Assembly (NCBI GenBank): GCA_049791475.1
Contig: JBAQZZ010000133.1
Span: forward strand, 6,128-70,127
Reading direction: 5' to 3'
Length of the DNA: 64,000 nt
DNA from: CAXBID01 sp049791475
GTDB lineage: Bacteria > Bacteroidota > Bacteroidia > Flavobacteriales > Flavobacteriaceae
Part shown: in pieces, positions 43,229-51,458 of the stretch
Position numbering within the stretch: position 1 is the stretch's first letter
Layout: each line of letters starts with the position of its first letter
Position numbers and translations under genes: made by a program
Notes under the pieces: model-generated
Seen by the model: only the letters and a program-made list of their open reading frames with translations
What the model was told of the DNA's origin: nothing
Databases searched by the model: none

Positions 43229-44923
43229 ATGGATATGAAAAAAGTAGTAGCATTCAAGGTTTTGTTAGTTTTGGCTTTAACTATAGCGTCAACTAGCTGT
43301 AAAAAATCCTCGAGTTCGAAGAATAGCTCTAGAGCTACAGGATGGAATATTAACTCCAGAGACGGAGGATTCCAGTACAACACAGATTTTAAAGAACAGG
43401 AAACATCTCCTGGTTTAGTATTTGTAGAAGGAGGAACTTTTACAAAAGGTAGAATTCAAGATGATGTGATGCATGATTGGAATAATACTCCAAATCAACA
43501 ACACGTACAATCATTTTACATGGATGAAACAGAAGTTACCAATGCTATGTACTTAGAGTATTTAGATTGGATTAAACGTGTTTATCCACCATCTGAAGAA
43601 AATTTCAGAGCTATTTATCATGGCGCATTGCCAGATACTTTAGTTTGGAGAAACAGATTAGGGTTTAACGAAGTTATGACTGAAAACTATTTACGTCACC
43701 CAGGTTATGGAGAATATCCTGTGGTTGGTGTAAGTTGGATTCAAGCGGTTGAATTTGCTAATTGGCGTTCAGATCGTGTTAACGAATATAACCTAGAAAA
43801 AGCTGGTTATTTAAAGCGTGATGCAAAAATATTAGATGTGACTGCTGAATCTAATTTTAGTACGGACACTTACATAAACGCACCTACATTAACATACGGA
43901 GGTAATGAAGAAATTATAAATGCAGAAGGCAAAAGAAGAAATGTGCAAACCGATGCCGATGGTAATGAATCTAACATTTATGCTACTCGCCAAACTGGAA
44001 TCATTTCTCCAAAATACAGACTACCAACTGAAACCGAGTGGGAATATGCTGCTTTAGGTTTAAGTGAAGTAAGAAGTTACAATATGTATAGAGGTCGTAA
44101 AAAATACCCTTGGGATGGTCAATATACACGTTCTGGAGATCGTAAAACTCGTGGCGACCAAAAAGCAAACTTTAAACAAGGCAAAGGTGATTATGGTGGA
44201 ATAGCAGGTTGGTCTGATGATGGCGCTGATATTACCAACGCCGTAAAATCTTATGCGCCTAACGATTATGGTTTATATGATATGGCTGGTAATGTTGCCG
44301 AATGGGTCGCTGATGTTTACAGACCTATAATAGATGATGAGTTTAACGACTTTAACTATTACCGTGGAAATGTTTACACAAAAAATGCTATTAATGACGA
44401 TGGTACAGTAAAAGTGGTAACTGCCGATGATATTGTTTACGATACGTTATCTAACGGGAAAGTTATTGCTAGAAATTTACCAGGTGAAATTTTACAAGTT
44501 CCTGTAGACGAAAACGAAACATATTTACGTACTAATTTTGATAAAAGTGATGAAATAAACTTTAGAGATGGTGACAAACGTTCATCTCGTTATTTTGAAA
44601 GCTTTAATGATGAAGAAGAGGTAGATGGTGTTAAAAAAGAATCAGATACAAGAAAAATGTATAACTCTCCGAAACACTCTGTTACCAGAGATTCACTTGG
44701 AAACATGATTAGAGAGTATGATAAAGGAAATAACAGAACATCTTTAATTAATGATGAAGTTCGAGTTTACAAAGGTGGATCATGGAAAGATAGAGAGTAT
44801 TGGTTAGACCCAGCTCAACGTCGTTATTTCCCGCAAGATATGGCTACAGACTATATTGGCTTTAGATGTGCAATGTCTCGTGTAGGTTCAAAAAGTAAGA
44901 GTAAAAATAAAACAAAAAACTAA
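43229..44923 (+). CDS. gldJ: Gliding motility lipoprotein GldJ
   Basis: A 564-residue outer-membrane lipoprotein needed for gliding and T9SS function. Lipobox TIASTSC gives acylated Cys near residue 24, followed by a Ser/Lys-rich stretch. The rest has the SUMF1/formylglycine-generating-enzyme fold: VEGGTFTKG, DETEVTN, YRLPTETEWEYAA, YDMAGNVAEWVADVYRP and VYKGGSWKDREYWLDP. The GldJ-type insert between about 390 and 490 is acidic. A second ATG six bases on (43235) is equally possible. It is divergent from porU across 260 bases of AT-rich sequence and ended by a strong terminator. Confidence 0.95.
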   Translation: MDMKKVVAFKVLLVLALTIASTSCKKSSSSKNSSRATGWNINSRDGGFQYNTDFKEQETSPGLVFVEGGTFTKGRIQDDVMHDWNNTPNQQHVQSFYMDETEVTNAMYLEYLDWIKRVYPPSEENFRAIYHGALPDTLVWRNRLGFNEVMTENYLRHPGYGEYPVVGVSWIQAVEFANWRSDRVNEYNLEKAGYLKRDAKILDVTAESNFSTDTYINAPTLTYGGNEEIINAEGKRRNVQTDADGNESNIYATRQTGIISPKYRLPTETEWEYAALGLSEVRSYNMYRGRKKYPWDGQYTRSGDRKTRGDQKANFKQGKGDYGGIAGWSDDGADITNAVKSYAPNDYGLYDMAGNVAEWVADVYRPIIDDEFNDFNYYRGNVYTKNAINDDGTVKVVTADDIVYDTLSNGKVIARNLPGEILQVPVDENETYLRTNFDKSDEINFRDGDKRSSRYFESFNDEEEVDGVKKESDTRKMYNSPKHSVTRDSLGNMIREYDKGNNRTSLINDEVRVYKGGSWKDREYWLDPAQRRYFPQDMATDYIGFRCAMSRVGSKSKSKNKTKN

Positions 44924-44945
44924 TTAAGTTTTTTAGTAATAAATT

Positions 44946-44977
44946 AAAAAGTCCTAACGTTTGTTAGGACTTTTTTT
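44946..44977 (+). terminator. Intrinsic terminator after gldJ
   Basis: Stem AAAAAGTCCTAAC / GTTAGGACTTTTT with four-base loop and a T run. Confidence 0.9.
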
Positions 44978-45080
44978 ATACATTTAATCCAACAAACAAT
45001 CCTCGGTTTAAAACATCGTGGTTTGCATTAAATATGCCTTTCTAAAAAACAGGAATCAAAATAAAAACCGCACGACTCTC

Positions 45081-46355
45081 TTGAAAATAGAACAATTACA
45101 TCAGCTTTTTTTAGAATCCAATTCAATATGTACTGACACAAGAAAGATTCAAAAAAATGATATCTTTTTTGCATTAAAAGGCGAGAACTTCAATGGTAAT
45201 ACGTATGCTGAAAATGCCTTAAAAAGTGGTGCCAAATATGCAATTATAGACGACGCTGAGTTTGAAAAATCTCATAAAACTATATTGGTAAATAATGTTT
45301 TAGAAACGCTACAGAAACTAGCTACATATCATAGAAATTATTTAAAAACTCCAATTATTGCACTTACCGGTAGTAATGGAAAAACAACCACTAAAGAACT
45401 CATAAACGTTATTTTATCAAAAAAGTATAAAACAGTTGCTACAATTGGTAATTTAAACAATCATATTGGTCTGCCTTTAACGTTATTGTCTATGACAAAA
45501 GATACGGAAATAGGCATTGTAGAAATGGGTGCCAATCATCAAAAAGAAATTGAATTTTTGTGTGCCATTGCACGTCCAGATTATGGATTAATAACCAACT
45601 ATGGAAAAGCGCATCTTGAGGGTTTTGGAGGCGTAAAAGGTATTATTAAGGGTAAAAGCGAAATGTATGATTTTTTAATGGCAAATAACAAAACTATTTT
45701 CGTTAACGCTGAAGACTCTATTCAAATTAAAAAAACCATTAAAGCACAAAAATTTACTTTTGGTAATACAAATCAAAATGTGAATATAAAATTCATAAAC
45801 GCGAATCCTTTTGTAAGTTTAGAATACCATAAAATTAAAATACAAAGTCAACTTATTGGTGATTATAATTATACAAACATAGCCATTGCCGTAACCATTG
45901 GAAACTATTTCAAGGTTCAAGACCGTGATATAAAAACCGCTATTGAAAGCTATATTCCAACAAATAATCGATCTCAAATAATAGATAAGAATTCTAATAA
46001 AATTATTTTAGATGCCTATAATGCGAATCCAACAAGTATGGAAGCTGCTTTATTAAATTTTGAAAAGCAAGACGGATACAAAATAGCTATTCTTGGCGAT
46101 ATGTTTGAACTTGGTGATGAAGCCAAAGCTGAACATCAAAGCATAACAACTTTAGCAACTAGTTTAAATATTGATCAAGTGATTTTTGTTGGTGAAAATT
46201 TTTATAAATCAAAATTGAAATCAAAAAAAGGAATTCAATACAAAACATTTAAAGATTTTAAAAACATATTTGATCTATCTAAAACAGAAAACACAACGTT
46301 TCTAATTAAAGGCTCTCGTGGCATGGCTTTGGAAAGAGTTTTAGATTTTTTATAG
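45081..46355 (+). CDS. murF: UDP-N-acetylmuramoyl-tripeptide--D-alanyl-D-alanine ligase
   Basis: Final cytosolic step of the peptidoglycan stem peptide: adds D-Ala-D-Ala to UDP-MurNAc-tripeptide. A 424-residue Mur ligase. N-terminal substrate domain has CTDTRKIQKNDIFFALKGENFNGN at about 17-40. The ATP loop GSNGKTTTKE lies at about 104-113. NHIGLPLTLL and VEMGANHQKEI follow, then DAYNANPTSMEAA and the C-terminal domain with ILGDMFELGDE. The frame extends upstream to a GTG at 45018, but the family's N-terminus fits the TTG at 45081 (MKIEQLHQLF). It may overlap a small convergent frame at its 3' end. Confidence 0.93.
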   Translation: MKIEQLHQLFLESNSICTDTRKIQKNDIFFALKGENFNGNTYAENALKSGAKYAIIDDAEFEKSHKTILVNNVLETLQKLATYHRNYLKTPIIALTGSNGKTTTKELINVILSKKYKTVATIGNLNNHIGLPLTLLSMTKDTEIGIVEMGANHQKEIEFLCAIARPDYGLITNYGKAHLEGFGGVKGIIKGKSEMYDFLMANNKTIFVNAEDSIQIKKTIKAQKFTFGNTNQNVNIKFINANPFVSLEYHKIKIQSQLIGDYNYTNIAIAVTIGNYFKVQDRDIKTAIESYIPTNNRSQIIDKNSNKIILDAYNANPTSMEAALLNFEKQDGYKIAILGDMFELGDEAKAEHQSITTLATSLNIDQVIFVGENFYKSKLKSKKGIQYKTFKDFKNIFDLSKTENTTFLIKGSRGMALERVLDFL

Positions 46356-46497
46356 TTTTTTGAATTAAAAAAGCAGAACTGTAAGGAAGATAATTATCTA
46401 GCTCTATTATTTTTTGAATATATTTCTCTAATGTTGAGTGACCATATGATTTAAAAATTTCACGATAAACTTTTTTAATATTCCTTTTTGAACTCAT
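46306..46497 (-). CDS. Possible small hypothetical protein, convergent with murF
   Basis: A 63-codon frame (MSSKRNIKKVYREIFKSYGH onward) with no known motif. Codon use is plausible and charge pattern is protein-like, but it overlaps the last 50 bases of murF, and no clear promoter precedes it. Its ATG lies by a 10-base inverted repeat (46490-46499 with 46521-46530), which may instead form the core of an RNA structure. Treat as uncertain. Confidence 0.3.
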   Translation of the reverse strand: MSSKRNIKKVYREIFKSYGHSTLEKYIQKIIELDNYLPYSSAFLIQKTIKNLKLFPKPCHESL

Positions 46498-46587
46498 TTT
46501 TTAGCCAATTAAAAAAGTTTAAATGAGTTCTTTATTAAAAATGAGAGTTTTTAAAAGATAAGAAAAAAATCTTAATTGTAGATAAAA

Positions 46588-46614
46588 AAAACCTGATAAA
46601 ATTTATCAGGTTTT
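46588..46614 (-). terminator. Intrinsic terminator after tRNA-Val
   Basis: Perfect 13-base stem AAAACCTGATAAA / TTTATCAGGTTTT, 10 bases after the tRNA 3' end on the minus strand. Confidence 0.85.
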
Positions 46615-46623
46615 AAATTCTTG

Positions 46624-46698
46624 TGGGCGCAGAGGGATTCGAACCCCCGACCCCTTGGGTGTAAACCAAGTGCTCTGAACCAACTGAGCTATGCGCCC
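46624..46698 (-). tRNA. tRNA-Val (anticodon TAC)
   Basis: A 75-base tRNA on the minus strand. Acceptor stem GGGCGCA pairs with TGCGCCC and the discriminator base is A. The anticodon arm is CTTGG-TTTACAC-CAAG (last pair wobbles into loop), with anticodon TAC decoding GUA and other GUN codons. The T arm GGGGGTTCGAATCCCTC is complete. CCA is not encoded. A TATATTTG -7 box lies at 46728-46735 and a palindrome lies in the leader; a terminator follows. Confidence 0.97.
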
Positions 46699-46707
46699 TC
46701 TAAATTG

Positions 46708-46725
46708 TCCCGATAGTTATCGGGA
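46708..46725. repeat. Palindromic repeat in tRNA-Val leader
   Basis: TCCCGATAGTTATCGGGA, 8-base arms with GT centre, between the -7 box and the tRNA. The same palindrome type is common between Bacteroidota genes. Confidence 0.65.
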
Positions 46726-46727
46726 TG

Positions 46728-46735
46728 CAAATATA
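46728..46735 (-). promoter_or_regulatory. -7 promoter box for tRNA-Val
   Basis: TATATTTG on the minus strand, 29 bases before the tRNA 5' end. Confidence 0.6.
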
Positions 46736-46775
46736 ACCTAGTTTTTAATATTGCAAAAACTTTTTCAATAAAAAA

Positions 46776-47993
46776 TTAAATTATTTCTGCAACAACAAAT
46801 GTGCTTCCTCCAATAAAAATTAAATCATTTACAGAAGCATTTTTTAAAGCTGTTTTATAGGCTTCATTCACAGAATTATATGCAAGTCCTTTTAATTCAT
46901 ACTGATTGAAAACCTCCTTTAGTTTATTAGCATCTAATCCACGTGGCAAATCTGGTTTACAGAAATAATATGTAGCTTTTTTGGGTAGCAAATCAATAAT
47001 TAAATCTAAATCTTTATCATTTACAACTCCAAAAACAATATGAAGATACTCGAAGTTTTCTTCAAAAAGCTGTTGCATAACATAAGCTAATCCTTCTCTA
47101 TTGTGCCCTGTATCGCAAATAACTTTAGGTTTATTATTCAAAATTTGCCAACGCCCAAGTAAACCTGTGTTTTTAACAACATTAAGTAAACCAACTTCAA
47201 TATGTTTTTGAGATATTTTGTAGCCTATATTTTGAAGTTCTTTTGTTGATTGAATAACCGTTTTTATGTTTTTAGTTTGATAACTCCCTTTTAAATCTGA
47301 TTTATAAACTTCTGTAATTTCTTTGTCAGCAAATACTATTTCAGAATTATTATCATCTGCTAATTTTTTAAAAACGTTTTTTGTTTCTTTTTGTGTTTCA
47401 CCAATTACAACAGGTATATTTGGTTTTATAATTCCTCCTTTTTCATAGGCGATAGCTTCTAGTGTATTTCCTAAAAACTGCATATGGTCTAAACCAATAT
47501 TAGTAATGACTGAAAGTTCAGGTGTAATAATATTTGTAGAATCTAATCGTCCGCCAAGTCCAACCTCAACAACCGCAATATCAATTTGTTCTTTTGAAAA
47601 ATAATCGAACGCCATACCAACCGTCATCTCAAAAAAAGACAACTGATGCTTTTCAAAAAAAGCTTTATTCTTTTTAATAAAACCAATTACAAATTGTTTA
47701 CTTATTTCCTTTCCATTTAATTTGATGCGCTCTCGAAAATCTTTTAAATGTGGCGATGTATATAAACCTACTTTATAACCAGCTTCTTGTAAAATTGAAG
47801 CCAACATATGACTTGTTGAACCTTTACCATTAGTTCCGGCAACATGAATTGATTTAAAATTTTTATGTGGATTTTTTAAATGATTTATTAATAAAATGGT
47901 GTTACTTAAATCGACTTTATATGCAGAACTACCTTGTCTTTGATACATTGGTAGTTGAGAAAACATCCAATTGAGAGTATCTTGATACATCAT
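46776..47993 (-). CDS. folC: Folylpolyglutamate synthase / dihydrofolate synthase
   Basis: A 405-residue Mur-ligase-fold enzyme adding glutamate to folates. The ATP loop is GTNGKGSTSHM near 53-63, then LYTSPHLKDFRERIKLNG, FFEMTVGMAFDYF, EVGLGGRLDSTN (near 143-154) and ITNIGLDHM are classic FolC marks, with CDTGHNREGL for the C-terminal domain. MM at the start leaves two adjacent ATGs. It starts one base after the tonB stop in the exbB-exbD-tonB-folC row, an order often seen in Flavobacteriia. Confidence 0.95.
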   Translation of the reverse strand: MMYQDTLNWMFSQLPMYQRQGSSAYKVDLSNTILLINHLKNPHKNFKSIHVAGTNGKGSTSHMLASILQEAGYKVGLYTSPHLKDFRERIKLNGKEISKQFVIGFIKKNKAFFEKHQLSFFEMTVGMAFDYFSKEQIDIAVVEVGLGGRLDSTNIITPELSVITNIGLDHMQFLGNTLEAIAYEKGGIIKPNIPVVIGETQKETKNVFKKLADDNNSEIVFADKEITEVYKSDLKGSYQTKNIKTVIQSTKELQNIGYKISQKHIEVGLLNVVKNTGLLGRWQILNNKPKVICDTGHNREGLAYVMQQLFEENFEYLHIVFGVVNDKDLDLIIDLLPKKATYYFCKPDLPRGLDANKLKEVFNQYELKGLAYNSVNEAYKTALKNASVNDLIFIGGSTFVVAEII

Positions 47994-47994
47994 T

Positions 47995-48843
47995 TTATTG
48001 ACCCAATTTGAAGTTTACTTTAACAAAACCTATTTGTTTTGCTGGCGCTTTCGAGTCTGCTGGCCATTTGTGAGATAATGCGATTTTTTTAGCTGGATCT
48101 AATAAACATTGAGCCGTATTTGTAGTTCCTTTTACACCGGCAACCGCTTCAATAACATTACCACTTTGGTTTACTATAATTTTAACAATCACCATACCAG
48201 ATTCATTACAATCTTGCTTCAGCGTATCATAACGTGCTCGTCCTCGTCCGTTTAAACCATAACCTACACCGCCACTTCCTGTGCCTTGACCACCAAAATA
48301 ACTGGGCGCATAAGGATCGCCATCTAGTTGCCCTTTATCACCGGCTCTATTGTCGTTGCCTTCACTACCCGTAGTTTTCCCATCAGATTTACTAACACCA
48401 CCAATTAAAGCATCTAACTTTTTCTTTTTCTCGTCTTGTTCGCGCTTTTCTTTGGCTATTTTATCGGCTTCTGCTTTAGCTTTTGCATCGGCAACAGCTT
48501 TGGCTTTGGCTTCAGCGTCTTTTTGCTTTTTTATTGCAATTGCTTCACTATTATCTGCTGTTAAAACTTCTTCTTTAGCTTCAGCTGCTTTTGTAGGTTC
48601 TGCTTTTGAAGCTTCGGGTTGTGGCGGTTCTTCTATTTCGCGTGGTTCTGATTTTACGGGTTGCTTCGGTTGCACATTTCCTTTTCCAAAATCTGTATTA
48701 CCAAAGTTTACTGCAACTCCGTATTCTTCTGGAGGGTCCATATATTTTGTACCAACCACAAACAATAACAGCACTATTATAATAGCTATTAACGCTGTTA
48801 ATTTAGCTGAATTTTTTTCGTGTTTGGTTTCGAAATACTTCAT
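47995..48843 (-). CDS. TonB/TolA-like energy transducer
   Basis: A 282-residue protein with one N-terminal membrane helix (about 15-32), a proline-rich stretch (EPREIEEPPQPEASK), an alanine/lysine/glutamate coiled region (about 105-145) recalling TolA, a glycine-rich hinge (GGQGTGSGGVGYGLNGRG) and a C-terminal TonB-like domain from about 200 (CNESGMVIVKIIVNQSGNVIEA). The TolA-like centre leaves TonB or TolA function open. Downstream of exbB-exbD and upstream of folC. Two Cys in the C-terminal domain may form a disulfide. Confidence 0.85.
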   Translation of the reverse strand: MKYFETKHEKNSAKLTALIAIIIVLLLFVVGTKYMDPPEEYGVAVNFGNTDFGKGNVQPKQPVKSEPREIEEPPQPEASKAEPTKAAEAKEEVLTADNSEAIAIKKQKDAEAKAKAVADAKAKAEADKIAKEKREQDEKKKKLDALIGGVSKSDGKTTGSEGNDNRAGDKGQLDGDPYAPSYFGGQGTGSGGVGYGLNGRGRARYDTLKQDCNESGMVIVKIIVNQSGNVIEAVAGVKGTTNTAQCLLDPAKKIALSHKWPADSKAPAKQIGFVKVNFKLGQ

Positions 48844-48852
48844 TATTTATAG

Positions 48853-48896
48853 ACTTCTCGATATATCCTGATGTAAAATCTGGACACTCGAAGTGA
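48853..48896. repeat. Intergenic repeat between exbD and tonB
   Basis: An imperfect hairpin with ends ACTTCTCGATATATC and ACTCGAAGTGA and an inner TCCTGAT/ATCTGGA arm. It is a degenerate form of a common flavobacterial intergenic repeat and lies inside the exb-tonB transcript. Confidence 0.5.
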
Positions 48897-48905
48897 TAAA
48901 AAATA

Positions 48906-49298
48906 TTAATTTGGCTGTACAGCTAATATGACTTTAAACTTATTTCTATTAGCAATATCCATAACCTTAACTACATTTTCAACGGGTACAGATTTTTCTG
49001 CTCGTAAAATAATAGTGGGTTGTTCTTGAGATGAAAGTGCAGAGAGTAATTCATTTTCTAAAATGCTTTCACCTACTCGTTTTTGATCGATATAGTAAGT
49101 CAAATCCTTTTTTATACTAACAGCGACAGACTTTTTATTTTCTGTTTTTCCACTTGCTTTTGGCAACAAAATATCAATTGCATTGGTGGTAACAAGCGTA
49201 GAAGCAATCATAAAAAAGATAAGTAGCAGAAATACAATATCTGTCATAGACGACATATTGAATTCTGGTGTTACTTTATTTCTTCCTCTAAAATTCAT
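48906..49298 (-). CDS. exbD: ExbD/TolR family biopolymer transport protein
   Basis: A 130-residue protein with one membrane helix at about 19-37 that carries the conserved Asp20 (SMTDIVFLLLIFFMI), the proton-path residue of ExbD/TolR. A periplasmic domain with IILRAEKSVPVENVVKVMDIA follows. It is one base after exbB and forms the motor with ExbB that energises the TonB-like protein. Confidence 0.93.
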   Translation of the reverse strand: MNFRGRNKVTPEFNMSSMTDIVFLLLIFFMIASTLVTTNAIDILLPKASGKTENKKSVAVSIKKDLTYYIDQKRVGESILENELLSALSSQEQPTIILRAEKSVPVENVVKVMDIANRNKFKVILAVQPN

Positions 49299-49299
49299 A

Positions 49300-50001
49300 T
49301 TAGGTAGGCTCGTTTAAGTGATCTAAAAATTCTAGCGAATTTGCTTCCATTTGATATACCACTTTATCTGTCCTAACTACTAAGTGATTATAAGCTATGT
49401 ATGCCACAATACCAACGATTAAACCGGCAACAGTAGTAGTCATTGCTGTATATAATCCACTAGCTAAAACATCCATTTGAATGCTTCCGCCGGCGTTGGC
49501 TAATTCGAAAATGGCTAAAATCATTCCTACAACGGTGCCAAGAAACCCTATCATTGGTGCTGCTCCAGAAATAGTAGCTAAAACACTCACATTTTTTTCT
49601 AATCCGTAAATTTCTAAACGACCCGCATTTTCAATGGCTGTATTAATATCGGCAAGTGGTTTTCCTATTCTTGAAATACCTTTACCAATTAACCTAGAAA
49701 CTGGAGAATTTACTTGTGCGCAAAGCATTTGAGCCGAATCAATTTTACCATTACTTACATGGTCTTTAATCTGATTCATAAAATTCGCATCTACTTGTGA
49801 CGCTGCTTTTATAGCAAATATTCGTTCAAAATAAATGTAGATAGCACCTACTAGCAGTATAAACAGAACTGCTATAATAACTTGTCCTGCAACACCACCG
49901 CTACTTATTAATTCTATTATTGAAAGTGTTTTTTCAACAGATTCGCCATCAGTCAGCACTTCTGTACCTTCTTGTGTGTTTTGTAATAATGTATTTAGCA
50001 T
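49300..50001 (-). CDS. exbB: ExbB/TolQ family proton channel
   Basis: A 233-residue inner-membrane motor protein with three helices (about 34-54, 135-160, 180-202). The family region APMIGFLGTVVGMILAIFELANAGG (about 148-172) and LYTAMTTTVAGLIVGIVAYIAYN (about 183-205) line the proton path. First gene of exbB-exbD-tonB-folC; 53 bases separate it from the nhaD stop upstream. Confidence 0.93.
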   Translation of the reverse strand: MLNTLLQNTQEGTEVLTDGESVEKTLSIIELISSGGVAGQVIIAVLFILLVGAIYIYFERIFAIKAASQVDANFMNQIKDHVSNGKIDSAQMLCAQVNSPVSRLIGKGISRIGKPLADINTAIENAGRLEIYGLEKNVSVLATISGAAPMIGFLGTVVGMILAIFELANAGGSIQMDVLASGLYTAMTTTVAGLIVGIVAYIAYNHLVVRTDKVVYQMEANSLEFLDHLNEPT

Positions 50002-50054
50002 ATAATATTAAATTTATTGCAACTGTATAACGTATCGTTTTTTATTAAAGTATA

Positions 50055-51446
50055 TTAAAATAATGTTCTGGTTACCATAAATGCTGCTGAACCAACAAGA
50101 AAACCAATTAAAGCTAACCAAGAAATCTTTTTTAAATACCAGAAGAAATCGATTTTTTCCATGCCCATAGCAACAACACCAGCAGCAGATCCTATAATTA
50201 ACATACTACCTCCTGTACCCGCAGAAAAAGCAATAAAGTGCCATAATTCATTATCTATTGGTTCTGAGAACATCCCCAAACTAGCGGCTACCAATGGCAC
50301 ATTGTCAATAACTGCTGATCCCACACCTAGTAATAAAACTACTAAATCAGAAACACCACCTGAGCTCATTTCTGTTCCTAATTGTGGCATTGAGTCTTGT
50401 AATGAAGATGCAAAGTTGAATAAAATACCTAAAGATTCAAGCGCTGCCACAGCCAATAAAATACCTAAGAAAAACAAAATACTAGGTAATTCTATTTTAG
50501 ACAACGAATAATGTACTGGACTGTGTTGTGCATGCGCATCACTTTCTTCCGAGTCATGTATAGTCATACTAAACTTAGAGCTACTATAGATTTCAGCAAA
50601 AGTAGCCACAACACCTAAAGACAGCATCATACCTACATAAGGAGGTAAATGAGTTACCATTTTAAAAATTGGCACAAACACAATGGCGCCTAAACCTAAA
50701 TAAAGCATGGTACCGCTAAATCTAGATTTTTTCTTTTCTTCAACTTCTTCCATATCTAAATCTCCTTTAAAAGCTGGTAAAAATGATGCGATAAATGTTG
50801 GTACAGCCATACATAGAAGCGATGGCACAAATAAATAACCTATTAAATATCCTGTGGTTACTTTTTTACCAATCCAAAGCATGGTTGTGGTTACATCACC
50901 AATTGGAGACCAAGCACCTCCAGCATTAGCAGCAATGATTATCAAACCTGCGTACCAAATACGCGCATCTCTATCTTTTACTATTTTTTGAAGTATAGAA
51001 ATTAAAACAATAGTTGCTGTAAGATTATCTATTATGGCAGATAGTATAAAAGCTAATATTGAAAAAATCCATAAAATTTTTGTCTTCTTTTTTGTTTTTA
51101 TGAAGTCTTTGATAGTCGAAAATCCATCAAAATAATCTATTATTTCAACAATAGTCATCGCACCTAATAGGAACACCAATATTTCGGAAGTCTTACCTAA
51201 ATGATGTAATAAAGTCTCTTCCATGAGATGCATCTTTTCATCAGAGGAAAAATCTCCAAAACCTTCTAATAAAGTATGGTTAGCAGAATCAAACCATTGT
51301 GGGAAGCTTTCTAAACCTAAAGCAATTAATGCCCAACTAATAGCCATCATGACTAAGGCTGGAATAAGTTTATCAATTTTTATACTATGCTCTAAAGTAA
51401 TGGCTAAATAGCCCATTACAAATACTAAAATAATTGCTGCTTCCAT
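50055..51446 (-). CDS. nhaD: NhaD-type sodium/proton antiporter
   Basis: A 463-residue inner-membrane protein of about 12 helices in the ion-transporter (IT) superfamily. Motifs of NhaD are present: AIIDNLTATIVLISIL near 137-152, AANAGGAWSPIGDVTTTMLWIGK near 170-192 and a mirrored VIDNVPLVAASLGMF plus FSAGTGGSMLIIGSAAG in the second half. A histidine-rich cytosolic loop (DSEESDAHAQHSPVHY) may sense pH. It supports sodium tolerance, as expected of a marine or salt-exposed organism. It starts 12 bases before the dehydrogenase stop, same strand. Confidence 0.92.
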   Translation of the reverse strand: MEAAIILVFVMGYLAITLEHSIKIDKLIPALVMMAISWALIALGLESFPQWFDSANHTLLEGFGDFSSDEKMHLMEETLLHHLGKTSEILVFLLGAMTIVEIIDYFDGFSTIKDFIKTKKKTKILWIFSILAFILSAIIDNLTATIVLISILQKIVKDRDARIWYAGLIIIAANAGGAWSPIGDVTTTMLWIGKKVTTGYLIGYLFVPSLLCMAVPTFIASFLPAFKGDLDMEEVEEKKKSRFSGTMLYLGLGAIVFVPIFKMVTHLPPYVGMMLSLGVVATFAEIYSSSKFSMTIHDSEESDAHAQHSPVHYSLSKIELPSILFFLGILLAVAALESLGILFNFASSLQDSMPQLGTEMSSGGVSDLVVLLLGVGSAVIDNVPLVAASLGMFSEPIDNELWHFIAFSAGTGGSMLIIGSAAGVVAMGMEKIDFFWYLKKISWLALIGFLVGSAAFMVTRTLF

Positions 51447-51458
51447 AAATTTAATTAG

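Noticed and set aside
48350..48871. 173-codon open frame opposite the TonB-like gene
   Set aside because: It is the antisense of the Ala/Lys coiled region; composition (Ser/Ala/Phe runs) follows from the real gene.
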